Positions 1-12,166 of a stretch of 64,000 bases of DNA are shown here, one piece after another. The stretch is taken from assembly GCA_027886175.1 (NCBI GenBank), contig JAJNNQ010000004.1, forward strand, positions 16,659,501 through 16,723,500, read 5' to 3'. A program made the position numbers and the translations under genes. The notes below the pieces were generated by a model that saw only the letters and a program-made list of their open reading frames with translations, was not told where the DNA came from and made no database searches. Source of the stretch: Phylloscopus collybita (lineage: Eukaryota; Chordata; Aves; Passeriformes; Phylloscopidae). Within the stretch, counting starts at the first letter, position 1, and each line of letters starts with the position of its first letter.

Positions 1-1629
1 TTTGTCTTTTTTTTTCCTGTAATCTGTAATTTTTTTAATTGGGTGCTTTGGTCAGAAGATGGTGCTGTAAATATGTCCAGTTGTCTTTTACACTTCTCTA
101 AGGATCCCTAGTGCAATGTGGTGTTGAACTCTGAAAGCAGAAAGCCCTGAAGATCTGTTGTGTTGTGAGATCTGCCCTGCGTAGCTCTGAAAAGAGGAAT
201 GAATTACATGGTTGAGGAGCTGTCTAGCAGCTTCTGTACCTCAGACTTGGTCTCCTGGCAATTTGCTGCCACCTGATCTTCCCCAGCAGTGAAAAATTGT
301 CCTATCCTTTCCCTTAAATGCCCCTACTACCCCTCAAAGGGTGTGTTATTTGGGCAAAACCCAGACAGCTGGTATCATGTCTCAAGCACTAAGTTCTTGT
401 ACCACCTGAAACAGAGGTCAGTGAAGCTCCTTTAAATAAGGTGAATTCCTGCTGACCTTAGGAGTTAAATACTCTATCTTGCATGCTCGAGGTGACTTGC
501 GTGTGTACCCAGTAGGTAAAGCTGGCTGTAGACATGTCTGCATAAAGCTTTTTGTCTTAAACCTGAGGCTCAAATACAGAATCTAATAGGATCTGGTGAG
601 CCCACTAGTGATTCCTGGAGGATTGCTAGAGAGTTAACAAGCCACTAATGGCCCGCTCTTAGTTGTGTCCAACTAATACAGTCTTCACTTAATAGATGTT
701 TTCTTTTATCTGCTTAATAGTAAAAAAAAAAAAGAAAAAAAAAGCAATTTAAATGTCTGGAGAGCAAAATAAGCTCCAAAAGAAACTGCAGCTGAATGAT
801 GATGCCTTTGTGATGGTAAATAAAGTACATGTGCTAATAGAGCACTGCCAGGCCATGTAATATTCCTGCTTTGCAATGCCAAGCAATTGATGTGGCTTTG
901 AGGTCAAGCTGCAGTCTGTGTTTTCAGGTGCTGATGCAGGCGTGGCCGGGCTCTCTCTCAGCACGCTGGAGAACTGCACTGGTGCCTGGCACCTCAGAGC
1001 TGGGAAAGCTGTCCTGGCCCATGCCTCCGAGTGTGGGGCATGGGCTGGGAGGGCATCTGTGGGGTGTGGATTGGGCTGTGCAGTGTGATCATTCCCAAGG
1101 TGAAACCTTGCTGCTTGCTGTCTGGGGGCAGTGGGCTGGGAGAGCCATGCTGGGGCTCACAGCTCTCACCCTGGCGTGTGTGAGAGCACTGCAGTCTAGC
1201 CTTGGACCTCCTGCAGAAGGGATCATTTTGCCTGACGGTTCTGGTGCTGCATTTGTGCAAATAAAACATTAATGACTAGAGTGGAAAATACTTTAAATTC
1301 TTTTTGATAACTTCAAAAATGTTTTCAGTAGCAGCGGAGTTGTCAGAAAATATTTACATAAGTGCATCTGTGAACCTCTGCTACAGTATCTTAACATCTG
1401 CAGCAGCTTTGTCACTTCCTTACAAATAGCTGTGAGCGATCTATTATGTAAAAAGGTTCAGTTTAATTTACAGGAAGCCTTACATTTTTCTCCAAGTACT
1501 GTGTTTAGTTTATCTTGTTGGGTTTTTTTAAACCACTCTGACTCTTTTTAATGCTTCTCTACAGAAGTCTGAATGATTTGTAAGGAAATGTAATACCTTT
1601 TCATTGGGTGGCTGGCTGGGGAGGAGAGA
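1..1629. other. Unique non-coding DNA, no gene recognised
   Basis: AT-rich single-copy sequence. An A-rich tract lies at 722-743. A GC-richer patch at about 930-1260 is open in one plus-strand frame for 133 codons and in an antisense frame for 91 codons. Neither resembles a known protein. The plus frame stops inside an AATAAA-containing sequence near 1260, which is probably coincidence. No repeat family was recognised. Confidence 0.6.
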
Positions 1630-1668
1630 GGTGAGCAGTCCTGGTGGAGTGAGCAGTCCTGGTGGAGG
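1630..1668. repeat. Two-copy 18-bp tandem duplication
   Basis: The unit GTGAGCAGTCCTGGTGGA occurs twice back to back, followed by the start of a third (GGTGAG). The copies are identical, so the duplication is recent or the locus is an unstable short minisatellite. No function is implied. Confidence 0.85.
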
Positions 1669-2888
1669 TGAGTTCTGAAGGCATCCCTTGGCACTCCTGG
1701 CCCACCACCAAGGTGGTGCTGGCAGCTGGTTATTTCCAGGGTAAAGCTTTCCCTCGGAGGTGGTACCATCAGCAATCCAGAGAAGCTCATGGAAGCCTTT
1801 GGGATTGAGGATGACTGTGCCTTCACATCTGCAATGGGCAATTCTGGCTTCTCTGCTTTAGGAGCACCAACCTGGCAAATTCCTGCTAACTTCAGTGCAG
1901 TTTTTTTCAGACTAGTTGAAGTGTGTTTGGTTTGATTCCAAAACAAGTAGATGGTTTTATGTAAATTAGCCTTTTACATTAGTGACTGACTTTTAATCTC
2001 TTCCCTATGTATTCAACTTGAAGGAAAAAGCTGTCCTTTGGTTGAACTGGTCTGAAACAACTAAATTGCCTTAAACTTGTACCTTACATTGTTCTGACTG
2101 TGAATTTTATATGGACCCAAACAACTCGATATCTCTAATTGTGTTACGTAAATTTGACCTTCCCAAGTTGCCGTGCTTCCCTCAACGACTCAAGGCTTGT
2201 TGGCATATGTCCCTAATCAGCCAAAACCAATCAGGGGCACTTCCTGAGGCTGCTTTGTTCTTCTCCACTGTCATATGTATTGTGTGTGGTCACGTTCTCT
2301 AAGTGTGTGAAGACTTACTCACACCGTGGGAATTTCTCATCTATCTGCCTTGCTGATGGAACCAGCTATTCAGACATATTTCTCCCTTAAGTGTAAAGCT
2401 AGACACAATGATAATAATGGGACCAATTATTTTTTCCTAGCAGTGTCCCAGATCTGACTTTCCCTGGGAGAATACAATGTTTCTCTCTTATTTTATTTTT
2501 TTTCCCCCTCCTAAACACTGGATGATATATTACCAAGGAGAAGATTGAGACAAATATGTGATCTTTCAGTCAAACATGGTAATGAAAGAATTACATGTTG
2601 CTATCCAGATAATAACTGAAAGATTGCAGCAGTGAAGGCAGATTTTGAGCTGCTGTAGCATTCCCTGGAGAAAGGGAACCGTTGGCAGAAATTTCTGTTA
2701 ATTTCCATGTGTACTTTCATTCAGTGGAGGATAAAGCTATGGGGTTGCTGGTACTGGAGAGAAATTTGCATGGGAAGGGTAATTTTCCTAGTACTATTCT
2801 CTAGAGTTATTTGAAATTTCTCTAGTTTGCTAGTCCTTGAAGCCATTTAACAAGATAATGGTCTATTTTTTGAGGAGGAGAAAACAAA
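1669..2888. other. Unique non-coding DNA, nothing recognised
   Basis: AT-rich unique sequence with no open frame of note, no recognisable repeat and no strong paired splice signals. Confidence 0.6.
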
Positions 2889-3018
2889 CTTTGTGGGTTT
2901 GTTTGTTGGGGGTTTTGCTGTTGGTTTGAGTGTTTTTTGGCTTTTGGGGGGGGTTGTTTGTTTCTTTGTTTTTGTTGGGTTTTTTTCCTGTTGTTGTTTT
3001 GGTTTGGATTTTTAAAAA
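2889..3018. repeat. T/G-rich low-complexity tract
   Basis: About 130 bases composed almost wholly of T and G (GTTT, TTTTTGG, GGGGGGG, TGTTG words). It is simple-sequence DNA of the type repeated at 25.3, 28.4, 56.5 and 57.7 kb, always T/G-rich on the plus strand. A long Gln/Asn/Lys-rich antisense open frame over it is a composition artefact. Confidence 0.85.
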
Positions 3019-4590
3019 TTGTCTTAAAAGAACGCCTCTCTAAAGAAAAACTCTGCAAACTTAATTTTCTTGAGGTGGTGTTTGAGAATATTTGGGTTCG
3101 GGTTGCTTGCTAAAAAGACAGAAAATCTGTCATAACAGGCCAAGTTGAAATGTCGGACATAAACGGGGAAATTTTTGTGAGCAGATTTAGTAATCCAACA
3201 CAGTTTTACTGTTCCCAAAGTTTGCCAAATACAGCATCTGGCAACATTAGGTAGCCCTGTGTACTTTTTCCTTTGTAAAAATGAGGAAATAAATGCGCTG
3301 TTGAGGCAAAGAAAAGAATATGAACAAATAGAGTTCAGTGAGTTAAAACTTGGGCTAGGAGAATGGCTTGGTGCCACCAGTGACAAGAGCAGTCCACTTC
3401 CATGCGCATCCAAGATGTTCAGTGGAATCTCAGTTTCTGGTATTGATTTATTTAACTCTTATTCTATTAAATCCCAAGAGTTGCAGTGGGAGGCACTTCC
3501 CAGTCTCTCTTCCAGAGGGATGAATAACAATGAGTTCTCTAAAGAGCTGAATTTAATGTTTTCTCAAACATGGTGAGAGCTTTGCTCTGGTTGCTGTGGT
3601 GACCTCCAGGTTAATGCAGTAGCAGTCTGCTCTACTGGGAGAACTCTGCTCCCTCCTCCATTACTTCTGACCTTTTTTGACAAACTCCCTTAAACATGGC
3701 CAAACCCCAGTCTCTCATCGCATACTGGGAAGAAATCAAATTTGATTGCTCATGAAGGTATGCAAAGCCCACTGGATGGGAATAGAATTCACTTTGCCAG
3801 TATTTTCTTTAAAATAATTGGAAGAACTTGCTGCAATTCTCACAACCCTTGGATTATGAGAGAGGACATTTTCCAGCCTAGTAGAGCCATCCAGTTTGGC
3901 CAGACTATCACTCTTCCCCCATCCCAAAATGCTGAAACTTCATTATGAGTTTTCAGTTTCTTCACCCTGTGCAAACTTCATGGTTCCCCAGGGTGCAGCT
4001 TCCTGTCTAGCCTTGTTCCCTTATAAATGTTATCTTCTACCTCAGCTCTTTTGTAAAACCCAATGTTAACTCTTCTAAAGGTCACAGTTCCACAGTGTGC
4101 ATCTCTTCAGCTTTTCTACATTAGTGAGTTTGCTCTCACATTATTTTTAGAGTTTTTTAATATTTTTCTGTGCATCTCCAAAAAATTTACATTCTTCCCC
4201 ACTCTGTTTAAGAATACTTTTTTCTCTTACTTCCCAAGAGAAGAAAATATTTTCAGGATTTTTGAAATATTGATTTGGGTTCAGATATTAAATGGATAAA
4301 TGCTTAGGTAACTTACTCAGTGTGTGATTTCACCAGTTATTTCTTATTATGATTTAGGCAGGAATTTGAAGCCATTGGCCCGAATAGCTACTAGGTTGGA
4401 TTTTTAGGTACCCAACTCCTGGTTTGTACTATCTTGATTTTTCAGAAAGTTTTGAGCAGCTCAGTTGTTAATGTTGTACTCATGGGCAGCATAATAATCA
4501 CTCCTCTTCTATTGTTGTAATAATTTTTTTTGAAGTTGTGATCACCTGTGAAGCACAATACTGCTACTATGTGTACTTCCATGTAATGGA
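3019..4590. other. Unique non-coding DNA with a 105-codon open frame
   Basis: AT-rich unique sequence. The plus frame at 3259-3576 is open for 105 codons but begins with GTG, which is not a usual vertebrate start. It overlaps an antisense open frame at 3024-3413. The peptide has balanced composition but matches no family I know. A perfect 14-bp palindrome (AATCAAATTTGATT) lies at 3734-3747. Confidence 0.5.
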
Positions 4591-4629
4591 GTTTTTTGTG
4601 GTTTGGGTTGTGGTGGGTTTTTTTTTGGT

Positions 4630-4668
<39 letters not shown>

Positions 4669-4706
4669 CGTTTTTGGTTTTGTTTTGTTTTGTTTTGTTT
4701 TTTTTT
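4591..4706. repeat. Poly-T (37 T) plus (TTTTG)n tract
   Basis: T/G-rich run with an uninterrupted 37-T stretch at 4632-4668, then CG, then about four TTTTG units. The clean homopolymer suggests a young, length-variable microsatellite. No element that would explain it as a retroposon tail is visible beside it. Confidence 0.92.
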
Positions 4707-4971
4707 AAGTGCCTGTTTAAAGATAGATGTCAGTACTCTCTGAATTCGACTGTGGAAGTAATCTGCTTGTAGAAGTTTTTTCTTCTGTGGCCGTGTTGTA
4801 TCTTTTGGACATATACTTAAAGATGAGTTTTACAGGAATCTAAGATGAATGAGGAAATGAACAATAGATCAAATATTTTGTAGAAGTAGAAATAACCACG
4901 AAGCCAATTTGAAGCTTAGATGCTGCTTAACTGAAATTGATTTTGAACACTGTGAGGATTAAATCATGAGA

Positions 4972-5175
4972 TGGAGGCTTGGATCTGGGTTCAGTTCTCA
5001 GATCTGCTATTTCATTGAGTAACTTGTTCAAGTCACTGAATCTTCTGGTGTCCCACTTCCCCTTCAAAAAAAGGGGGCAACAATACTGCTTTTATCTTGG
5101 CTTATGAGGCCTCTGGGACAGGAACAGCCTGTGAGTTTGAGCATGTGTAGTATTTAGCACAATAGGTTCCTCCTC
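4972..5175 (+). repeat. MIR-type CORE-SINE, near full length
   Basis: The order of parts matches the amniote MIR/CORE-SINE. First comes a tRNA-derived head ending in CTGGGTTCAGTTCTCAGATC. A 'CTTGTTCAAGTCACTGAATCTTC' type core follows near 5024-5046. A 'tgtaaaatggggataataatact' equivalent is at about 5065-5092. A tail at about 5148-5170 resembles the reptile/bird 'tagcacaatgggg' ending. It is heavily diverged, as expected for an ancient, inactive family. Assigned from remembered consensus, not by alignment. Confidence 0.6.
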
Positions 5176-8100
5176 TCAGAGATAATAACAACAGCATGTG
5201 TGACATTCACAGAACACAATTCATCTTTCGTCTTCTAATGCACTGGAGTTCCCAGATTGCCACAGTGATTTCTTTTTTCGATGTGAGAGATTCTTTTTTC
5301 ATCTTGTGAGATTGCAGACTGCATCTTGTCTTTCTATCCTCTTGCCATCTGAGAGGAGGAGATGTGCGGGATAAATATGGTAATATAGTGCTCAATTTTC
5401 TGAAGGGTCTCCTTGCAGAGGTTGTCAAGATGACTTCCCAGTTTCAAAAAAATCCACCTCAGCAAGGGAAGGTACTTGTCATATACAGGGAGAATTGTTT
5501 CCGTATTCTTGGCTTGTGGGGCACCACAGGCTGAAGACCAAGTCATACCACCTTGAGCACTGCTGTACTCCAAGGTAAATTACTTGGGTTATATATAATT
5601 TACAGTTAGGGAGGGCCTCAGAAAATAGAAGGCTTTACAATGTGGGGAGAGAAATTATTGCCAAAATTTGATCAAATCTGTGAGACTAGTATCTACAGAG
5701 TAATAAGGCTGTGCAGAGATGCAATGGGGGAATGGCATAGGGTGGACCATCAGAAGAAAGAGCAACTAAAAAAAAGGTACTTAGTGGCAAAAAATATCTG
5801 TTGTGTTCACAAGAAGTGGGAAGCTTCTTGTGGCATAGCTGACTTTAAAAAAATAAATATTTGGCATCCTAAGTATCTCAAAGTAGGAAGTAGAATTGAG
5901 CCGGGGAGATCATGTTATTAAAAGAGTGGGAAATTCAGCTGGTCTGTAGATGTACAACTTCTTCCCACATCCAAGTCATGGGCCAGCATATCTTAAAGGT
6001 GTAGATGGGCAAACCTCCATTCAGCAGATCTGTTTCTTGTGCTGTAAAGACTTATGCTTTGAAATGAAACTCAGCAGACTGTGAAAACACCAATGACTTT
6101 GTTCTGCATCTGTGCAGGTCAACGTAAAATCACTGGCTTCTCCTTAAAGCTAAAAAGCTGCTCTGAGCAAATGCAAGCAAAGTTTTTGTAAATTCCATGT
6201 TTTGAACTGTTTTAGCAAATTATTCCAAATAGTATAAACACAGGACACTTCTGGTCTTCTGAATCAAGAGTTGTAGGATGGCTTCAAAATAGGAACATTC
6301 CTATTAGGTAAAGGAGAGATTATTCTTAAAAATATTTTACAGAGAATCAAGTGGGAAATGTTTAATTGCTGCTAAAGTGCACAAGTAAGTAAATTTGCTT
6401 TCCATAACTTCTCTGACCATTCTCAGCAGTTTTTTTGAATAACCTGGCTCCTCACAAAGGAGGGTGCTAGACTCCAGCAGCCCAGAGTAGTGTATACAAA
6501 TGGAGATACTCTTGGTGTGTGCTCTTGTAGCTGGCAGCTGTGTGATTTCAGCCCTTGATGAACCATTACGTGCCACTCTTGGGGTGCAGCTGCCCTGAGA
6601 GTTGTGCCTTCATGCAGTACTGCTGGGAGGGGCTGAGCACACACAGCAGTGATAAAGCACCATGGCAGAGTGGTGTTCTTGTGAAGACAGACAGGTTTCC
6701 AGTCCCAGACTGCAATCAGCAGTGCTAAGACACCGTGTTGGGATGGGTAGAGTTGCTCCAGCCAAGAGGCAAGATTTAGCAGATGTTTAGCAAAAGGTTC
6801 CATTCTTCTTGCCACAGACACATGAGGAGCTGTCTTGAGTCTAGTAAGGATTTTACAAGTTTTATAAGTCACAGTTTATTGAGCTTGGGAAAGAATTTAA
6901 TATGGCATTGTAATCTTGGAAGCTGTTTTTCTCTGAAATATTTTTTAAGTAAGCTCTGATTTTGTGATAACTAGTGAAAGAGAAGCTAAATAGTTTTTTT
7001 TTGTTTGGTTGGGGTTTTTTATTATTTTTTTAATACTGCTTCTCTTCTTTGCAGTGTCCTCCTGTACTATTCTCTTCTGTTGCACAGTGGTGTTTTCCCC
7101 TAAGTGATAAACAACCATAAAGCTGAATCAGCACTTTGGAGCACATGAATCTGGCTTAACTTTGCTCTAGAGAAAGTTCTTTACCGGGTTTCATAATGAC
7201 TATGGAATGGTACAAATAAAGGGAACACTACTTACCAACCACATTGGCCATGGAAAGAGATATATTTAGATGAGCAGTTTATGTAAGTGAAGAAGTTCTT
7301 GGGACATGAGGCAGTGCTCCACATCACAGCAGGCATTCTGAGGGAGGGGTTTGGTTTGGGCAGCCCTGGATTTGGGAGATGCAGCCCTGGAAGTCAGTGT
7401 TTTTTCTATCTACTGAGCATGGAGGCTACTGCTAAAAATGAAAAATTAAGTGTGATAATTTTATAACAGTTTGTGAGATTCAGCCTGTAATTTATGCTAC
7501 TATTTAAAGTGTCCCATTGAAATTCTGTTGATTTGGTTAAGCTTGATGAATTTTACTGCTAGGCTTGATTGCTGAGGAGAGAGTGCTCTCCATCAGCCCT
7601 GCTGGTGTGAGTTGAAGTCACAAGCAATTGGGTGTGAAACAAGAGCAAGGCACTGGAGAGACATTGGAAGGGATATGACAGAAGGCTTAGTGTAGACACA
7701 CAAGGCTAACAAGCATTTCTGCTTTTAAAATGCCCTTCCTCCAGACTCTCAGCATTCCTCCAGAGAGTTGAGAAGTAGAGAAGTCACTGTTTTGGAGGCT
7801 GAAACATCAGTGAAAAAGGTTTCATTCCCAGCAAAATTGGATACAAGGCTCAAAGCCCCTGATGACCAGGTCTCTGCTTCAACAGTGACACCTCCATCTT
7901 CTTCTCTTGGACCTTCTGCTGAATTATAAGCAGGAATAAAGCTTGTAGAGCACATGGAAATGTGCCTTCCTCATGGACATTGCTGCGAAGGAGAGTTTGA
8001 TCAGAACTCTACAGACGTGGCAGGGCTGAGGAGGTGGAGGAGGAGAAAGTGTTAAATACCTGCTGATACAGTCTCAGTGTGACCTGGCTGCCACACTTGT

Positions 8101-11100
8101 ATGAGGCAAGAAGGATTCACACTTCTGCTCTCCTTTGCATACACCATAGAAAGGGATGACATAATTGACACAGCCCTGACAGAAGCTGCCAGCAAAACCA
8201 GCTGGCTGCTGCGCTGTATTCATTAGTGGGCACAATATTTGGAAAAGTCCAAAGTAAAAAAACACCATCTGAAAATCTGGATCTGATCCACTAAGCTGAA
8301 TTTGAGAAACGGGATTGCCAGAAAGTCATTCTCACTCATTGCTAACGTGGGTTTGCCTGGTGGTGTAGCCTGGAGCAAGAGCAGCTCTGGGGAGAGTTTG
8401 AGACAGGTGTGCTGCTCCAGAGCACAGTGAGTAACATCCCAGTAATATTTCCTAGGGTGCTGGGGGAGTAATCACTGATGAGAAATGCTGAAAATCAGTC
8501 ATGGCAGGTCAGTGTCTGAATCCTCCTTGACTTAGGATCTGCCTTTGTTACATTTCTGTTGTTTCCCCAGATGAGGAATGAGGAATGCAGAGATTCTCGA
8601 GAGAGGTTCTGTCCATCCTGAATATGTGGGTAGCTCTCATTATTGTTAATGGGAGTTGCATGTGCTCAAAAAGCTAAGACTCCCTTGTGATGCCTTGAGA
8701 TAGAAGACTAATATCTAAATGATGTGTAATTATTTGAGCAAATGGTGTACCGTGTGATGTCTTTGTTAGGTCATTGTTGTTCACAGAATTGTCGCAATAT
8801 CATTTTTCTCTAGTTAAACGACCACACACAAAATGTAACTGTTAATTTCTGCTTGGTTTTATTTAAGCTCTCTGGACTCCCTTCTTATTTTCTAAAACTT
8901 TATTTCTAGCTTCTGAAACTTGTAAAAGATGAGAGTTCCGAAATAACATGGTAACACACTGGTGATCGTGCTCTGTACTTGAATGGAGTTGGATTAGTGA
9001 AGCGTCTCTACATGGCAAACAGCTCTGGAGAACTCTTCCTCATGCAGTCAGGTTCAGCGGCAATGTTGGAGTATCACAGGTTGAAATATCCCTAATGAGA
9101 AATGAAGTTTTTAAAGAATAAAATTTTCCCTCTTTGTCTATGTCAATGAAGCTGATTTTTGGTGATCCTTAGCTCCATATAAGCTCTGGCTGTGCTCAGG
9201 GTGGTGTTAGGCATGTGCCAGTTGGGTGAAACACAAGACCAGTATCACCAGAGGGTACAACACACTTCGCAAAGAAGAAACTTCTTGGTTGCAGTGCAGC
9301 TGTTTGAGGACAGGACAGCAATCAGGCAGAGAGTGAAAGGGCTACTCACCCTCATCCTTGAGGACAGAAGCAAAAATATTGAGGATTGTACGGTGGAAGC
9401 TTGTTTGGTTGTGGGGTTCCCGACACCTGCACGTTTGATTCTGATTCATTTCAGACAAATCAAAGATGGGATGCCAGGTGAACCTGAGGGATGGCAGATC
9501 CTATACCCTGTGCCAAAATAGGCAGGACAAATGAAGCTGTCATGCTTTGCCATTCCTTCCTTCTCCTCCGTGGGGCAGAGAGGTCTTTAGAGATCAGCCT
9601 TTCCTTCCCGCAGCGGTTTCGGCTGGTGCTGTCACTTACCGCTGCTGCCCCTTGGCCAGTCATGCATTGCTGATCACCATTCAGGTGAGGGACAAAGGAG
9701 GGAGCTTAGCAGTCAAGAGGATACTGATAAGAGGGGAAATTGCTTATTTCAAAGGCTTTTTAAGTCTCTTCTCCATCTTGACAACAACAGAGTTATCGCT
9801 TTCCTTTTATCCCCCTTGTATAGAGTCAGACGCTGTCCATTATGAAGAGCTCTGAAGAAACACTCCTCTCCTCTTTTTTCACCTCTCTTGGCTTTTTCGT
9901 GCCAGCGAGAGGAGACTGAAGCATCTACGTGAGGAGTGAGTCCAGGACAGCACCAGTTCCTTGAGAGGATGTCAGCGGTGTGGATTTGAAACTTTTAATG
10001 AAATGGACATGAGGACAAAAGAAGATGAAATTTCACAGAAAGCTCACCACTGTGTTTTGAAATATTGACTGCCTACAATATTGGCTTTCTCTTATTGCAT
10101 AATCCAGCCTGGACTCTTCAGTTTTACAGCTGCATGGTTAACTGGGTTGTTCTCTCCCTCCACTCTGACAGTCTGTTGTGAAGTTCAGTGCTGGCAGCTG
10201 ACATTGCTTGCATGCCATTTATCTGATACTAATGGCACAGCTTAGACTAAGGGTGATGCATCTGCTTTCCAACTTTGCTGCTTTCCAAGGGTTGCTCAGA
10301 CTCTTGCTGCTTCCTGCATACAGTTTTTGTTTGTATTTGTCACTTCCAAAGGGTCACCACCCCCATGCGAGGCCTTACCTGCACTTCTTTCACCCCAAAG
10401 ATCTTGCAATTGCATAGACAGGTGGACAAGGTGTAGGACAGGGACAGAGTTGCTCTTCCTTTGCAAGTGGGGATTTAAGGCACAGGAAAAATAGATCTTT
10501 AAGGAACTGGGTAGAAGCAATGGGGCCAGCTCTTTAGAAATAAGGCTTTGTGGAAGACTTGCAGCTGACCATAAGCAATAGTGTAATCTTCTGGTTTCTT
10601 CCTTGCACGGATAAAGGGGCTTTTTTCCAGGTTTCAGATGCTGTCATTTCCACCTGACTGCATGGTGACCAGTCTGTCTTGCTGTGTAGCTGTGCCAACT
10701 TGTAGCCTTTTATAGTCATCCATCAGTTACCTATGAAATTTTTGGCTGTCTTGGCATCAGATCCCAAAAGGTTTAAGTTAGGGTAACAGTGAATTCTTCG
10801 AATTGGAATACTTTTGTGTTTACTCTCAACAGTGCCAGCAACAGTTACTTTGGAAATGCATGACTCAATGGAGTCACAGTACTAAAATTTAGTGTGAAAT
10901 GTTGCATTACACTTTTGTAAGTCAACATAAATGTTTTGTTTCTGGGCAGCTCAACTATTTAGTGCAGGCTCTTGAGGTATGTTGTTTCACAGGGACATTA
11001 GCTGGGAGACAACTGTCCTTGTTCTTTGGTGGGGCCCTGGGCAGAATGGCTATATGAGGCATCACAGATTAACCAAAATCTGGCCCTGGGCAAGAACAGG

Positions 11101-12110
11101 GCCTACATTCACCTCTTCCTTGAGGGACAGTAGTAAGACTGGTAGCAGACATGCACTTGAACAAATGAACAAGGCCTGAGCAAAGTATCTCATGTTTTAT
11201 CTCTTGCAGAAATGGTATTTTTCATTGGAAAATATTCTCTGTACTTCTACATAGTCAATACAGGCTTATGAGGGTTTGTGCCTGGTAGAGGTAAAGGTTC
11301 TTCCCATTTTGAAAGGTGGAGAATATCAACTGTCATAATTGAAATTCTGCTGTTGATGTGTTAAGCATAAAAATGTGTTTGGTCAGTGAATGTGGTTCAG
11401 AATTGTAACACTCTCAGACTACTCCCTGCTGTACACAGAAAGGATGTGAAATGGCATTTTTATCAGTCAGTGAAAGCTCAGTTTAATTGGCTCCAGTCAA
11501 GTTTCTGTATTGTTCTGCGTAATCTGAATTAAACATTGGTTTGACTACATATGTGGCTTTATTTTCCTTGAAGACATAGGGTGCTCAGTCAGACAGTAGC
11601 ATCAGCTTTGAAGTTAAGTTATTCATAGCTCAAGGATTGATACTGACATTAACACTGTTTCCCTACATTCCTTGAAAATGCATCCCACCACCCCATTCTT
11701 TCAATTCCTGCTTTAGTATTAATTTTAAATATCTGCAATTTCATAGTGAAAATAAAACCTTCTCTCCTACTCTACACATGAAAGGTTGGAAAGACCAAAA
11801 CTAGAGGTATTAACAGGGAATATTGCTTTTTAAAGGGTATATTCTTGCTCATGTTTGTAAGTTACCAGCTATTATTTGCCTTCATGTAGAATTTTTTTGC
11901 CATCTCCATCTGGGAAGAGGTTCTGTCACTTCAGCCCGGAGCTGGGGCAGAAATTCATGCAGTAGAAATACTGAAGACTTAGCCATACAGATATTTAGCC
12001 TGGATCTTGCAAACCCGTGATTGTTACTGACACACATGCCTAATAGCTTAGAGTCACCCACTTAACTAGCCTTTGCTTTTAGCTGGCAGGTAGAATTAGG
12101 TTAAGTGACA
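5176..12110. other. Unique non-coding DNA with weak exon-like pieces
   Basis: About 7 kb with no recognised gene or repeat. Three pieces are exon-like but unproven. 7745-7929 (+) has an acceptor-like CTTCCTCCAG, an open frame ending in TAA at 7927-7929 and AATAAA at 7935-7940. 9614-9684 (+) lies between CTTCCCGCAG and a GTGAGG donor. On the minus strand there are donor-like sites at about 9355 (GATGAGG|GTGAGT) and 10378 (GTGCAG|GTAAGG) without convincing acceptors. The peptides match nothing I know. Confidence 0.5.
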
Positions 12111-12166
12111 TTTTCTTCTCTTTCTCTTTCCTCTCTCTGTCTTTTTTTTTTTTTTTTTTTTTTCAG
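12111..12166 (+). promoter_or_regulatory. Strong 3' splice-acceptor-like tract
   Basis: A pyrimidine run of more than 50 bases, including 22 uninterrupted Ts (12142-12163), ends in CAG at 12164-12166. There is no AG within the tract, and a branch-point-like TTAAGTGAC lies just upstream at 12101-12109. All parts of an optimal vertebrate 3' splice site are present. A terminal exon is possible, because AATAAA follows at 12299-12304. A random T-rich microsatellite next to CAG explains it equally well. Confidence 0.25.

Noticed and set aside
9192..9521. 109-codon plus-strand open frame
   Set aside because: No recognisable domain or homolog. Frames of this length are common in 64 kb, and the start is not supported by context.
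10296..10520. Minus-strand exon candidate ending at the donor-like GTGCAG|GTAAGG near 10378
   Set aside because: The candidate acceptor has no convincing pyrimidine tract, and the strand opposes the composition skew.
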